From contig VGPD01000023.1 in NCBI GenBank assembly GCA_016875635.1, forward strand, positions 1 through 35,989: a stretch of DNA of 35,989 bases. The letters are read 5' to 3'. The stretch is from Chloroflexota bacterium (GTDB taxonomy: Bacteria > Chloroflexota > Dehalococcoidia > UBA2979). Shown here piece by piece: positions 1 to 7,353 of the stretch (positions are counted from its first letter, which is position 1; every line of letters begins with the position of its first letter). Both the position numbers and the translations under genes were made by a program. The notes beneath the pieces are model-generated. The model had not been told where the DNA came from. It searched no databases and worked only from the letters and a program-made list of their open reading frames with translations.

Positions 1-42
1 GACGCCCATTGATCCAGCCTGGACCATTGAATAGAGGACGCC

Positions 43-351
43 TCAGGTGTTATCGAGCGAGTAGAGGCTGCTCGCCTTCAGGCACCGGTCGAAGTTGGGG
101 GCGATGTCCTGAAACGGCTCGAAGCCGAACCCGCAGCATTCCAACACGGACACCTGGCCCGTGCCAATCAAGAAGTCGAGGTTGATCGAGCCACCGACCA
201 CGCCGATCTCGTGCAGGTTCTTCGGCCCCTGGCGCGCGATCTCGCGGAGCATCGCCATTGGCGCGGAGGCGAAGCCCGAACTCATCACAACCTTGGAGTC
301 GTCGCGGACGATCTTCGCCGCGGCCTCAAGACTGACCAGTTTGGTCCGCAT
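43..351 (-). CDS. Family I CoA-transferase, alpha-type subunit, interrupted by an in-frame TGA
   Basis: The 102 residues match the N-terminal third of family I CoA-transferase alpha subunits (glutaconate/3-oxoacid type, normally about 250-320 aa), which move CoA between carboxylates. Visible are the early SSGFA loop, the GVVGG strand and the ECCGFG stretch. The ATG at 349-351 follows a GGAGG site at a normal distance. The frame stops at TGA (43-45), but the same frame then reads GVLYSMVQAGSMGV to the window edge, which is conserved-looking family sequence. The stop therefore interrupts a longer gene and is not a natural end. Causes could be a nonsense mutation, a base-call error or, much less likely, recoding. 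The beta subunit would lie to the left, outside the window. The gene diverges from the thioredoxin-like gene. Confidence 0.75.
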   Translation of the reverse strand: MRTKLVSLEAAAKIVRDDSKVVMSSGFASAPMAMLREIARQGPKNLHEIGVVGGSINLDFLIGTGQVSVLECCGFGFEPFQDIAPNFDRCLKASSLYSLDNT

Positions 352-426
352 TGCAGCACCTCCAGTGACGGGCCTGTCCGTCTCCGCGCGTGGGAGAATC
401 CCCGGTCGCGAGGATGATAGCGCCGA

Positions 427-442
427 CGTATAGAGTCATACG
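427..442. promoter_or_regulatory. Small inverted repeat in divergent intergenic region
   Basis: CGTAT (427-431) and ATACG (438-442) form an inverted repeat with a 6-base spacer. It sits between the divergent CoA-transferase subunit (start 351) and the thioredoxin-like gene (start 489), where a shared control region is expected. No convincing -35/-10 pair was identified. Confidence 0.2.
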
Positions 443-488
443 GGCAAGCCCCGGGCCGCAGGATCAAGGGCTGGAAAGGACGAGCCGG

Positions 489-992
489 ATGAATCTGCAG
501 ACCATCATCGGGCCGGGTGAGCAGGCGCCGGACTTCGACCTCGCGGGTGCGGACGGAGAGCGCTACGCGCTCTCTCGTGCCCTGCGAGGTGGTCCGGTGC
601 TGCTCACATTCTTCCAGCTCGACTGTCAGGCCTGCCAGGGCAGTTTCCTCGCCTGGGACGCCGTGGCAGAGGCGTACGCGGGCGACCGGTTCCAGTTATG
701 GGCGATCTCGCTCGACCCGGAACGGGATGCCACCCAGTTCTGGGAGAAGTCTGGCGTTTCGTTCCCGGTGCTATTCGATGACGCCCGCAGCGTGGAGGCC
801 TACCGCCTGGTGTCTACGCCGACGCATGTCCTCGTGGGCACGGACGGTCGCGTGGTCGCGAGCTACGACGCGTTCGACCGCGCGGCATGGAACGCGATGA
901 GCGAACGGGTCGCCGCGGACCTCGGTTGCGCACCGGTCACGCTGGGGCCGGAAGCGGGGGACTTCCGGCCTGGCTGCACCATCCACCAGTAG
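489..992 (+). CDS. Thioredoxin-fold peroxiredoxin/TlpA-like protein
   Basis: This 167-residue protein has the AhpC/TSA-TlpA type thioredoxin fold, which reduces peroxides or disulfides. It opens with the family-typical G-x-x-A-P-D-F-D segment (residues 10-17). It carries a redox pair Cys46-Gln-Ala-Cys49 after the first core strand, and a cis-proline region (Thr-Pro111-Thr) before the strand HVLV. The ATG at 489 is preferred over an in-frame ATG at 390: the fold begins directly after it and AAAGGA lies upstream. The longer N-terminus looks non-coding and has no signal peptide. The product is probably cytosolic. It ends 14 bp before the convergent ECH gene. Whether it is a peroxidase or a disulfide reductase cannot be decided from sequence. 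Confidence 0.8.
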   Translation: MNLQTIIGPGEQAPDFDLAGADGERYALSRALRGGPVLLTFFQLDCQACQGSFLAWDAVAEAYAGDRFQLWAISLDPERDATQFWEKSGVSFPVLFDDARSVEAYRLVSTPTHVLVGTDGRVVASYDAFDRAAWNAMSERVAADLGCAPVTLGPEAGDFRPGCTIHQ

Positions 993-1006
993 CGGCGCGG
1001 GAGGCG

Positions 1007-1843
1007 CTACTCGAACTTCGCCGGGCGCTTCTCGCGGAACGACGCCCCGCCCTCGCGTGCGTCCGGGTGGTGGTCGCTGATCGCGGTCTTGGTCGCGATG
1101 TCATCGAGCGCATGCTCGAACGAAGTCTGTGCCGCGGTGTAGATCGACCGCTTCAGCAACCGCGTCGCCACCTGCGGCCCGTTCGAGAATTCGTTCGCCA
1201 TGGCGAGCGCGTGCTCGAGCAACTGCTCGTCCGGCACGACCTCATGCACGAGGCCGAGGTCCAGTGCCTCGGCCGCCGTGACGATGCGCTTCCGCAGCAG
1301 GAAGTCGAGCGTGCGTCCGAGGCCGAGCAACTGGACCAGCAGGTAGTGACCGCCCTCGTCCGGGAGCAGGCCGAAGCGCAGCGTGGCGCTGCCCAGCCGT
1401 GCGCTCTCACCGGCGACCCGGAAGTCGCATGCCAGGGCGAGCGAGAGGCCGGTCTGGATGGCGTAACCGTTGACAGCCGCGATGGTCACCTTGTCGAGGT
1501 TGCGGACAGCAACGTTGACCGACTGCGACAGCACACGGAGCGCGTCGTACGTGCCGATCGGGGTGCCATGTCCGCGCGGGAGGTCCGGCACCAGCGTGGG
1601 GACCCGCGCTGCGTCGCCATAGCCTCCGGTCATGTCGTCACCGGCGGAGAACGCACGTCCGGTGCCGGTGAACACGACGACGCGTACCGCGTCGTCCATC
1701 TGTGCCTGCGTGACCACTTCGACCAGGTCGCGCTTCATCGCCTGGGTCATCCCGTTCAGCCGTTCCGGCTCGTTGAACGTGATTAGCGCAATCCCTCGAT
1801 CGCGCATCTCGACCGTGAACCCGCTGCATGCGCCAGTCCGCAT
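1007..1843 (-). CDS. Enoyl-CoA hydratase/isomerase family protein (PaaG-like active site)
   Basis: A 278-residue crotonase-fold protein acting on CoA thioesters. The first oxyanion-hole loop is GRAFSAGDD (about 62-70), the second region is VNGYAIQTG (124-132), and LACD marks the following strand. The two catalytic glutamates of true enoyl-CoA hydratases are absent: the first position is Ser134 and the second falls in ATLRFG. There is a P-D-E-G-G motif at 161-165, resembling the PaaG-type P-D-x-G-G acid of enoyl-CoA isomerases. An isomerase or unusual hydratase is therefore more likely than a canonical hydratase. The ATG at 1841-1843 has a GGGAGGA site. A much longer frame upstream overlaps the DinB gene and was rejected. 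It is probably co-transcribed with DinB (22-bp gap). Confidence 0.85.
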   Translation of the reverse strand: MRTGACSGFTVEMRDRGIALITFNEPERLNGMTQAMKRDLVEVVTQAQMDDAVRVVVFTGTGRAFSAGDDMTGGYGDAARVPTLVPDLPRGHGTPIGTYDALRVLSQSVNVAVRNLDKVTIAAVNGYAIQTGLSLALACDFRVAGESARLGSATLRFGLLPDEGGHYLLVQLLGLGRTLDFLLRKRIVTAAEALDLGLVHEVVPDEQLLEHALAMANEFSNGPQVATRLLKRSIYTAAQTSFEHALDDIATKTAISDHHPDAREGGASFREKRPAKFE

Positions 1844-1865
1844 CGCGTCCTCCCTCGATGCTCCG

Positions 1866-2390
1866 CTAGAAGCTCGGGCCCTGCTTCCCCAGCACGCCCA
1901 GCGCGCCTGCGATGTAACCCAGGTGCTTCGCGCTGTGCGACACGATCTTGCCGAGGATGAAGAGCCGCGTGCGGTCGCCCCATGGGTAGACGTGGTGCAC
2001 CACCTGCAGGTAGTCGTCATCCATCGCAGCGATGCGCGGCTTCACCGCCTGCCACGCGTCCAGCCCGTACTGGGCCAGCTGGTCGCCGGATGGGAAGCGC
2101 AGTGCCCATGCCTCCTCGGGTGGCATGCTCGTGCCCTGCCCGACGCGCGGGAGGTTCCACTTCACGTCGAGCCCCTGCTGCAGCCAGACCGGCTGATCGC
2201 GCTCGAAGACGAAATGGACGAGATTGTCGACAGTGCGGAAGATGTGCCATGCATCCCAGGCGATCGTGTTCGAGGTGGGATGGAGGCGGAAGTGCATCTC
2301 CTCTTCCGTGAGATCCGCAATCCCGGCAGCCACCTGGCGCAGGGATTCTTCCGTAAAATCGATGACGTACTGCTGAATGGAATAGGTCAC
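1866..2390 (-). CDS. DinB/DUF664-family four-helix protein
   Basis: A 174-residue protein of the DinB/YfiT metal-binding superfamily. Members are often thiol-dependent S-transferases or have unknown roles. The expected histidine triad is visible: His49 (in AWDAWH), and His152 and His156 in the H-x-x-x-H motif near the C-terminus. The start is GTG at 2388-2390, with GGAGGG six bases upstream. It is the first gene of a two-gene minus-strand unit with the ECH at 1007-1843. The substrate cannot be inferred; a thiol-cofactor or detoxification role is a family-level guess. Confidence 0.75.
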   Translation of the reverse strand: MTYSIQQYVIDFTEESLRQVAAGIADLTEEEMHFRLHPTSNTIAWDAWHIFRTVDNLVHFVFERDQPVWLQQGLDVKWNLPRVGQGTSMPPEEAWALRFPSGDQLAQYGLDAWQAVKPRIAAMDDDYLQVVHHVYPWGDRTRLFILGKIVSHSAKHLGYIAGALGVLGKQGPSF

Positions 2391-2409
2391 GAGACACCCT
2401 CCAGCGCAG

Positions 2410-2429
2410 CCCCGCGCTGCAACGCGGGG
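2410..2429. promoter_or_regulatory. Inverted repeat upstream of DinB gene
   Basis: CCCCGCG (2410-2416) and CGCGGGG (2423-2429) form a perfect 7-bp stem with a 6-base loop, 20 bp upstream of the DinB GTG start. In the minus-strand transcript it would be a 5'-leader hairpin just before the ribosome site, or it could be an operator. Confidence 0.3.
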
Positions 2430-2444
2430 ACTGTACCACGCGAG

Positions 2445-2456
2445 TAATCCGGATTA
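2445..2456. promoter_or_regulatory. 12-bp perfect palindrome TAATCCGGATTA in divergent promoter region
   Basis: TAATCCGGATTA is a perfect palindrome in the AT-richer centre of the 136-bp spacer between the divergent DinB gene and the alpha/beta hydrolase. Its left-facing side contains GATAAT, a plausible -10 for the minus-strand gene. A dimeric regulator site shared by both genes is possible. This is inference from symmetry and position only. Confidence 0.35.
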
Positions 2457-2526
2457 TCCGGCCCCCGACGGTGCCCCCCATGCGCCCGGTATGATGCGCC
2501 CGGCCTCGTGAGCCGGGAGAACGCCG

Positions 2527-3321
2527 ATGTCCAATCTCACACTGCACGTCGAGGTCCACGAGGGGCACGGGCCATTCCTGCTGCTCGTGCATGGCATCTA
2601 CTCCGGCCGTTCGCACTGGGTCCGGAATCTCCCCGGCCTGTCCGCGTTCACGACGCCGGTCGTTGTGGAATTGCTCGGGCACGGCCGGTCGCCCAGCCCC
2701 GAAGCGATCGAGGCGTACCACCCGGACTGGTACGTGGAGGAATTTGAACGTGTCCGCGAGGCGGTGGGGGCGGAGCGCTGGTATACCTGCGGCCAGTCCC
2801 TCGGCGCTGCGCTCACACTCCGCTACGGGCTACGGGTGTCAGGCCGGGTCGCCGCGCAAGCATTCACCAACAGCGCAACCGCATTCAGCGACCCCGCATG
2901 GGCGGAGGAACGCCGGCAGACGATGCAGGCGAACCTGGCGACTCTGGATCCGCACGACCGCTCGTCCATCGAGGGCAGCCGGATGAACCCCGCGAACAAC
3001 CAGCGGCTCCCCGAGGAGGTGCGGGCGGCGCTGCGTGCCGACGTGGCCTTGCATTCGCCGGTCGGCATCGCGCGGACGGCGCTTGGGACGGTCTCGCACG
3101 GCTCGGTGCGCCTGGCGATCACGGAGAACACCGTGCCCACGTTGATGGTGGTCGGGCGCTTCGAGAAGGCGTTCGAAGAGAACCGGCGCTACGCCGAGGC
3201 CACCATCCCGAACCTCACGACGGTCGACCTCGATGCCGGGCACGGGGTGAACCTCGACCAGCCCGAGGCGTTCAACGAGGCGCTCCGCGCGTTCTTCACC
3301 CGCCACCCGATCGACGGCTGA
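2527..3321 (+). CDS. Alpha/beta-fold hydrolase
   Basis: A 264-residue alpha/beta hydrolase. The oxyanion-hole motif is VHG (about 21-23), the nucleophile elbow is G-Q-S91-L-G, and the C-terminal catalytic histidine is His239 in AGHGVNLDQP. The third triad member is not the usual Asp after strand 6: that region reads VVGRFEKAFEE, so Glu213 or another acid would have to serve. The ATG at 2527 is preceded by a GGGAG site. Substrate could be an ester, lactone, thioester or ring-fission product; in this neighbourhood a catabolic C-C or ester hydrolase is plausible. It ends 12 bp from the convergent esterase gene and is likely monocistronic. Confidence 0.85.
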   Translation: MSNLTLHVEVHEGHGPFLLLVHGIYSGRSHWVRNLPGLSAFTTPVVVELLGHGRSPSPEAIEAYHPDWYVEEFERVREAVGAERWYTCGQSLGAALTLRYGLRVSGRVAAQAFTNSATAFSDPAWAEERRQTMQANLATLDPHDRSSIEGSRMNPANNQRLPEEVRAALRADVALHSPVGIARTALGTVSHGSVRLAITENTVPTLMVVGRFEKAFEENRRYAEATIPNLTTVDLDAGHGVNLDQPEAFNEALRAFFTRHPIDG

Positions 3322-3333
3322 TGCCCTGAAGCG

Positions 3334-4482
3334 CTAGGCGAGGCACTCCGCCGCGAGCGTCGACACCGTCCGACTTCGCTCGGTCGTGTGGGCCGGATCC
3401 ACGAAGCCGTTGGTCACGAAGCCGACCGAGAGCCCCGTCTCGGGGTCACCCCACGCGACCTGGCCACCGGCGCCGGCGTGCCCGAAGGCACGCGGCGACG
3501 CGAGCGCACCGAACCCACGCTCCACCGGGTGGTCTCCTGCGACGACCATGCTCAATGCACGGTTCACCGGCAGTCCGGACTCGTCGCGATGGTGATCGAG
3601 GGTACGCACGGTCGTCGCCATCGCGATCGTCTCCGGCCGGAGCACCGCGTACGAGCCCGAATCCTGTGGCGAGACGAGCCGCTGGTAGAACAGGGCGAGA
3701 TCACCGGCGCCCGCGAAACCACCCGCCCCCGGGCAGCCAGAGCGCCGCTGCGAAGGGAGGTTGAAGTGGACGATCGTGTCCGGGTTCTGCGCCTCGGACG
3801 CCTCTTTCGTGGGGTCGATCGAGACCACGTATTCAATGTCCGCGGCGCGCGCGTGCATAGCGTCGGGCAGGCCGACGAAGAGCTCGGGGACGCCCATCGG
3901 CTGAGTGATCCGCTGGCGGATGTAGTCCCGGAAGTCGAGCCCGGTCTTGCGGGTGATCACCTCGACCAGGACCCAGTGGGCGGAGGTCGCGTGGTACTCG
4001 AAGCGGCTGCCGGGTTCCCAGTTCAGCCGCCAGCCCTTGATCCGCTCCAGCCGCCCCGCGCGGTCCTCCCAGAGCCGCGGGTGCATCGGCGCGGTCGGGA
4101 AACCGGCGACATGGAGCATCACCTGCTCAACCGTGATCGCATCCTTTTCGAACCCCGCGAACTCCGGGATGATCGAAGCCACACGCTCATCGAGCCGGAG
4201 CAGGCCGTCTTCGATCAGCGCCCACATCGCGGTGGCGACGACGCCCTTCACCGAGGAGAAGATGCAGTAAAGCGTGTCGTCCGTGGCCGGCCCGCGCACT
4301 CCTCCTCGCGTGACCGTACCGAAGGTCCGCACGCCAGCGAGGCGGCCATGACGGCCGATCGCCACCTGGGCGCTCGGCAGCCCCGCACGGACTTCGCTCT
4401 CCACGTAGTCGTACAACGCCTGGAGCCGGTGCTCGTCGAGGCCAATGGTCGCCGGTGTGGCAATGAACTGCTGCTCGATCAC
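3334..4482 (-). CDS. Serine hydrolase, class C beta-lactamase/EstB-type esterase family
   Basis: A 382-residue penicillin-binding-protein-fold hydrolase. The nucleophile motif S-x-x-K is Ser76-Ser-Val-Lys79. The second conserved Tyr lies in F-E-Y163-H-A-T-S. The third region is GHAGAGGQVAWGDPE near the C-terminus. No signal peptide is visible, so a cytosolic esterase is more likely than a periplasmic beta-lactamase; family members cleave small esters. The start is GTG at 4480-4482 with a GAAAGAGAG upstream. It is the last gene of a probable four-gene minus-strand unit (ECH, LLM oxidoreductase, SDR, esterase), 58 bp after the SDR. Confidence 0.85.
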   Translation of the reverse strand: MIEQQFIATPATIGLDEHRLQALYDYVESEVRAGLPSAQVAIGRHGRLAGVRTFGTVTRGGVRGPATDDTLYCIFSSVKGVVATAMWALIEDGLLRLDERVASIIPEFAGFEKDAITVEQVMLHVAGFPTAPMHPRLWEDRAGRLERIKGWRLNWEPGSRFEYHATSAHWVLVEVITRKTGLDFRDYIRQRITQPMGVPELFVGLPDAMHARAADIEYVVSIDPTKEASEAQNPDTIVHFNLPSQRRSGCPGAGGFAGAGDLALFYQRLVSPQDSGSYAVLRPETIAMATTVRTLDHHRDESGLPVNRALSMVVAGDHPVERGFGALASPRAFGHAGAGGQVAWGDPETGLSVGFVTNGFVDPAHTTERSRTVSTLAAECLA

Positions 4483-4540
4483 TGGAAGGCTCTCTTTCAG
4501 AGGAATGCTGGCGCCGCGTGGAGGTCCGTCTCTGGGCGGG

Positions 4541-5308
4541 CTAGGCGAGCGATCCTCCGTCGACGGTGATCGTCTCGCCGGTCGTGAACGAGGAAGCCGG
4601 GCTGGCGAGATAAACGGCGGCGCCGGCCACCTCGTCCGGCTCGCCGATGCGGTTGAGAGGCGCGCCCTCGTTCCCGCCGCGCGCGCCCATCTGCGGATCC
4701 CAGAGCGCCCGCGAGAACTCCGTGCGGATCAATCCCGGTGCGATGCAGTTCACGCGGATGCCGTCGTGTCCCCACTCTTTTGCGAGGACGCGTGTCAGCA
4801 TGACGACGCCGGCCTTCGACACGGAGTAGACGCCGAGGCCGCCGGACGCGCGCAGGCCGCCGGTCGACGAGATGTTGATGATGCTGCCGCCCTGTCCGTG
4901 CTCCAGCATCGCCTCGCGCGCCATCTTGCTGAGGAAGAAGACCGCACGCAGGTTCGTGTTCATGACGGCGTCCCACGCACGCTCATCCATGTTCACGGTG
5001 GGGCCGAAGACCGGGTTGGTGCCGGCGTTGTTCACCAGGATGTCGACCCGACCAAGCTGACGCTTCGTCTCGTCGATCAGGTTTTGGAGCGCGGGCATTT
5101 CGCGCACATTCGTGGACACCGCGATGACGCGGCGGCCGTTCGCCCGCAGCGCATTGAGCGCTTCATCGAGCGACTCCGGCTTGCGCGCGGCAATGCAGAC
5201 GTCCGCCCCTGCCTCGGCCAGCCCGAGCGCGATCGAACGGCCGATGCCACGACTACCGCCCGTGACGATCGCCACCTTGCCTGCGAGTGAGAAGTCAGCC
5301 ACGGTCAT
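4541..5308 (-). CDS. Short-chain dehydrogenase/reductase (SDR)
   Basis: A classical SDR of 255 residues using NAD(P)H. The cofactor motif is TGGSRGIG (16-23), followed by NNAG (93-96), Ser147/148 in NISS, and the catalytic pair Tyr161-x-x-x-Lys165. The C-terminus has the usual IRVNCIAPGLIRTE and TITVDGG segments. An Arg following the second strand (AARK) is compatible with NADPH use. The ATG at 5306-5308 has AAAGAGG upstream. It lies 30 bp downstream of the LLM oxidoreductase and before the esterase. It probably oxidises or reduces a 3-hydroxy/3-oxo group in this catabolic unit, but the substrate is unknown. Confidence 0.92.
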   Translation of the reverse strand: MTVADFSLAGKVAIVTGGSRGIGRSIALGLAEAGADVCIAARKPESLDEALNALRANGRRVIAVSTNVREMPALQNLIDETKRQLGRVDILVNNAGTNPVFGPTVNMDERAWDAVMNTNLRAVFFLSKMAREAMLEHGQGGSIINISSTGGLRASGGLGVYSVSKAGVVMLTRVLAKEWGHDGIRVNCIAPGLIRTEFSRALWDPQMGARGGNEGAPLNRIGEPDEVAGAAVYLASPASSFTTGETITVDGGSLA

Positions 5309-5338
5309 CGGTGCCTCTTTCGTGCGAACAACATGACG

Positions 5339-6295
5339 TTATGCCCGACTAACACGCTGGTGTGCCAGGGCGACCGCGTGGAATGCCCGTTCGATGCTCC
5401 CGGCACGGTCGCCTGGCTCCAGCAGTGGGTGCGCCAGCACTTCCCCGCACCCGTCCTCGATCATCCGGCACAGGCGATCCACCACCTCTTCGGTCGAACC
5501 GGAGACGATCAGGTCGTCCAGCATCGCGTCCGAGTAGCCAGCGCTCGCTTCCGGGAACCCGGCCTCGCGGAACATCGCGAGATAGAACGGGACGCTCGCG
5601 TAGTTGCCCAGTTGCTGCCGCGCCAGCGCGCGGACCGCCTCCCGGTCCTCGGAGACCATGATCGGCACATGCGCGATCAGCGGCGGCGCGGGACGGGCGG
5701 CACGTTCCGCACCACGCCGGATCGCCGGGAGCGCCTCACGGATGAGGTACGACGCCGGACACATCCAGGAGATCGCGCCGTCGGTCAGTTCGCCGCACAC
5801 CTCGAAGGACTTCGGACGCAGCGCTGAGGCGAGCAACTCAAGCGGCTGAGGCTCTCGCAGCGTCGCGCGTGCCGTCACATGACGCCCCACGAAATCGACG
5901 GCGCCGGTCGTGGCCAGCGAGCGGATCACCGTGAGGTACTCGCGCAGCTCCGTCAGCGGCGCTTCCCAGCGCACGCCGAAGTTGCGCACCATCCCCGGCT
6001 CGTGCGACGGCCCGATGCCGAGGCGCAGACGGCCCGACGCGATCTGCTCGAGCGCGAGGGCCTGCTGCGCGATGACGATCGGATGACGCGGCCACGTCGG
6101 CACGATCGCCGTGCCCAGCCGGATCGTGTCGGTCGCCGTGAGCGCGGCCGCAAAGACGGTGAGCGGATCGGCCCCTCCGGCGCCACCGATCGTCGTCCAA
6201 GCGACCGGGACGCCGGCCATCTCGGCCTGGCGCACCTGCGTCACGAAATCGTGCGCATTCAGCGCCTGAATCGCTACCCCAACCGTCGCGGACAT
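5339..6295 (-). CDS. LLM-class (F420-dependent type) flavin-dependent oxidoreductase
   Basis: A 318-residue bacterial-luciferase-like TIM-barrel protein. Typical features are the N-terminal VGVAIQ strand, an LGTAIVPTWPRHP segment (the family's LGT...R.P region), ALALEQIASGRLRLGIG, and a C-terminal VSGSTEEVVDRL block. Many LLM proteins with this pattern use coenzyme F420; others use FMN. The ATG at 6293-6295 is preceded by GAGGAGG. It sits between the ECH (88-bp gap holding two palindromes) and the SDR (30-bp gap). A role in oxidation or reduction of a CoA-thioester intermediate is inference from context. Confidence 0.88.
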   Translation of the reverse strand: MSATVGVAIQALNAHDFVTQVRQAEMAGVPVAWTTIGGAGGADPLTVFAAALTATDTIRLGTAIVPTWPRHPIVIAQQALALEQIASGRLRLGIGPSHEPGMVRNFGVRWEAPLTELREYLTVIRSLATTGAVDFVGRHVTARATLREPQPLELLASALRPKSFEVCGELTDGAISWMCPASYLIREALPAIRRGAERAARPAPPLIAHVPIMVSEDREAVRALARQQLGNYASVPFYLAMFREAGFPEASAGYSDAMLDDLIVSGSTEEVVDRLCRMIEDGCGEVLAHPLLEPGDRAGSIERAFHAVALAHQRVSRA

Positions 6296-6316
6296 CGCAC
6301 GCCTCCTCGGCCTCGT

Positions 6317-6345
6317 CGCGATGTTATCGCGTCACGGGGCGTGAC
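6317..6345. promoter_or_regulatory. Two adjacent perfect 6-3-6 palindromes
   Basis: CGCGAT-gtt-ATCGCG (6317-6331) shares its last base with GTCACG-ggg-CGTGAC (6331-6345). Both are perfect. They lie in the gap upstream of the LLM gene, 22 bp before its start codon. They could be tandem operators or successive hairpins in the polycistronic leader. Confidence 0.4.
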
Positions 6346-6383
6346 TCTCACGGTCGCCAGCGGCTCACCCGTGCGAATCCCGG

Positions 6384-7166
6384 CTACTGGCCCTTGAACT
6401 GAGGCGCGCGCTTCTCGACGAAGGCCCGCGGGCCCTCACGCGCATCCTCGGTCTGCCCGACGATCCACCGGAGCGACGAGCCGAGACGAAGCGCGCGGTC
6501 CAGCGGCAGGTCGGCCTGCGAGCGCATCAACTCCGTGACGGCGCGCACGGCGACCGGGGCGAACCCGGCGATCCGCGCTGCCATCGCGTGGGCGGTGTCC
6601 ATCAACTGCTCGGGCGGCACGACCCGACTGATGACGCCATAGCGCAGCGCGGTGGCGGCATCGAACCGCTCGCCCAGCAGCACGATCTCGGCGGCCAACG
6701 CCTGCGGGATGAACCTCGGCAACCGCACCGGGCCGCCACCGCCGGGGAAGAACCCGTAGGTGATCTCGGGCAGGCCAAAGGTCGCCGCCTCGGACGCGAT
6801 CCGGAGATCGCACTGCAGCGACATCTCGAACCCGCCGCCGAGGCAGTAGCCGTTGATCGCAGCGATGATCGGCTTCTTCGTGTCCGCCGCACCGATGCCG
6901 CCACCCGGGGACGTGTTGAATACCTCGGCGGGGTTGCTGAAACCGCGACCAGTGGCGTTCCGCTCCCGCAGGTCGGCGCCGGCGCAGAAGGCGCGACCAT
7001 TCCCCGTCAGAATGGCAACCCGGACTGCGTCGTTGTCACGGACCTCCCGCATCGCGTCCGCCAGACCCTCGGAGAGGGCCCGACTCATCGTGTTCATCGC
7101 CTCAGGCCGGTTGAGCGTGACCGTCGCGATCCCGTCAGCCACATCGAGCAACACCGTTTCATTCAT
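6384..7166 (-). CDS. Enoyl-CoA hydratase with canonical catalytic glutamates
   Basis: A 260-residue crotonase-family protein, likely hydrating trans-2-enoyl-CoA. Visible are the oxyanion loop GRAFCAGADL (58-67), the second oxyanion glycines in INGYCLGGGFE with Glu114, and GLPEITYGFFPGGGG with Glu134. It is the only intact ECH in the window keeping both catalytic glutamates, so it is the best candidate for a true hydratase. The C-terminus is the usual FVEKRAPQFKGQ. The ATG is at 7164-7166. It heads the minus-strand unit that continues into the LLM, SDR and esterase genes, and diverges from the CaiB gene at 7354. Confidence 0.9.
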   Translation of the reverse strand: MNETVLLDVADGIATVTLNRPEAMNTMSRALSEGLADAMREVRDNDAVRVAILTGNGRAFCAGADLRERNATGRGFSNPAEVFNTSPGGGIGAADTKKPIIAAINGYCLGGGFEMSLQCDLRIASEAATFGLPEITYGFFPGGGGPVRLPRFIPQALAAEIVLLGERFDAATALRYGVISRVVPPEQLMDTAHAMAARIAGFAPVAVRAVTELMRSQADLPLDRALRLGSSLRWIVGQTEDAREGPRAFVEKRAPQFKGQ

Positions 7167-7287
7167 GGTGCGTCCCCCACTTCCCTGCGCCGCGCATCAT
7201 ACTCGCGCCATCACATCCGGTATGCCGAATCTGCCCGCCGGAGGAACCACCGGAGACGGTCGCCAACATGCTACGGCCCCCAGTAGG

Positions 7288-7320
7288 GCGGATGACATTC
7301 CGATTACAATCGTCATCCGC
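7288..7320 (+). promoter_or_regulatory. Inverted repeat framing a -10-like hexamer (candidate operator/promoter)
   Basis: GCGGATGAC (7288-7296) and GTCATCCGC (7312-7320) are perfect 9-bp inverted arms. The 15-base spacer contains TACAAT (7305-7310), one mismatch from the -10 consensus. No good -35 is visible, which suits an activator-dependent promoter. It lies 33 bp before the CaiB start in the divergent spacer. Binding here would directly cover the promoter. Confidence 0.45.
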
Positions 7321-7353
7321 ACGGAACGTGCTAACCGCAAGGCGGAGGGCAAG

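Noticed and set aside
1-45. Selenocysteine recoding of the TGA at 43-45
   Set aside because: Only a tiny TCCAG/CTGGA dyad follows, with a loop too small for a bacterial SECIS element, and no family precedent is known to me.
887-1786. Long plus-strand frame opposite the ECH gene
   Set aside because: Arg/His/Val-rich composition with no domain; it is the antisense shadow of a well-supported gene in GC-rich DNA.
3388-4569. Long plus-strand frame opposite the esterase
   Set aside because: No motif; the opposite strand has a complete S-x-x-K esterase.
6361-6383. Possible tRNA 3' end (GTGCGAATCCCGGC)
   Set aside because: It resembles a T-loop, but no acceptor, anticodon or D-arm pairing could be found upstream.
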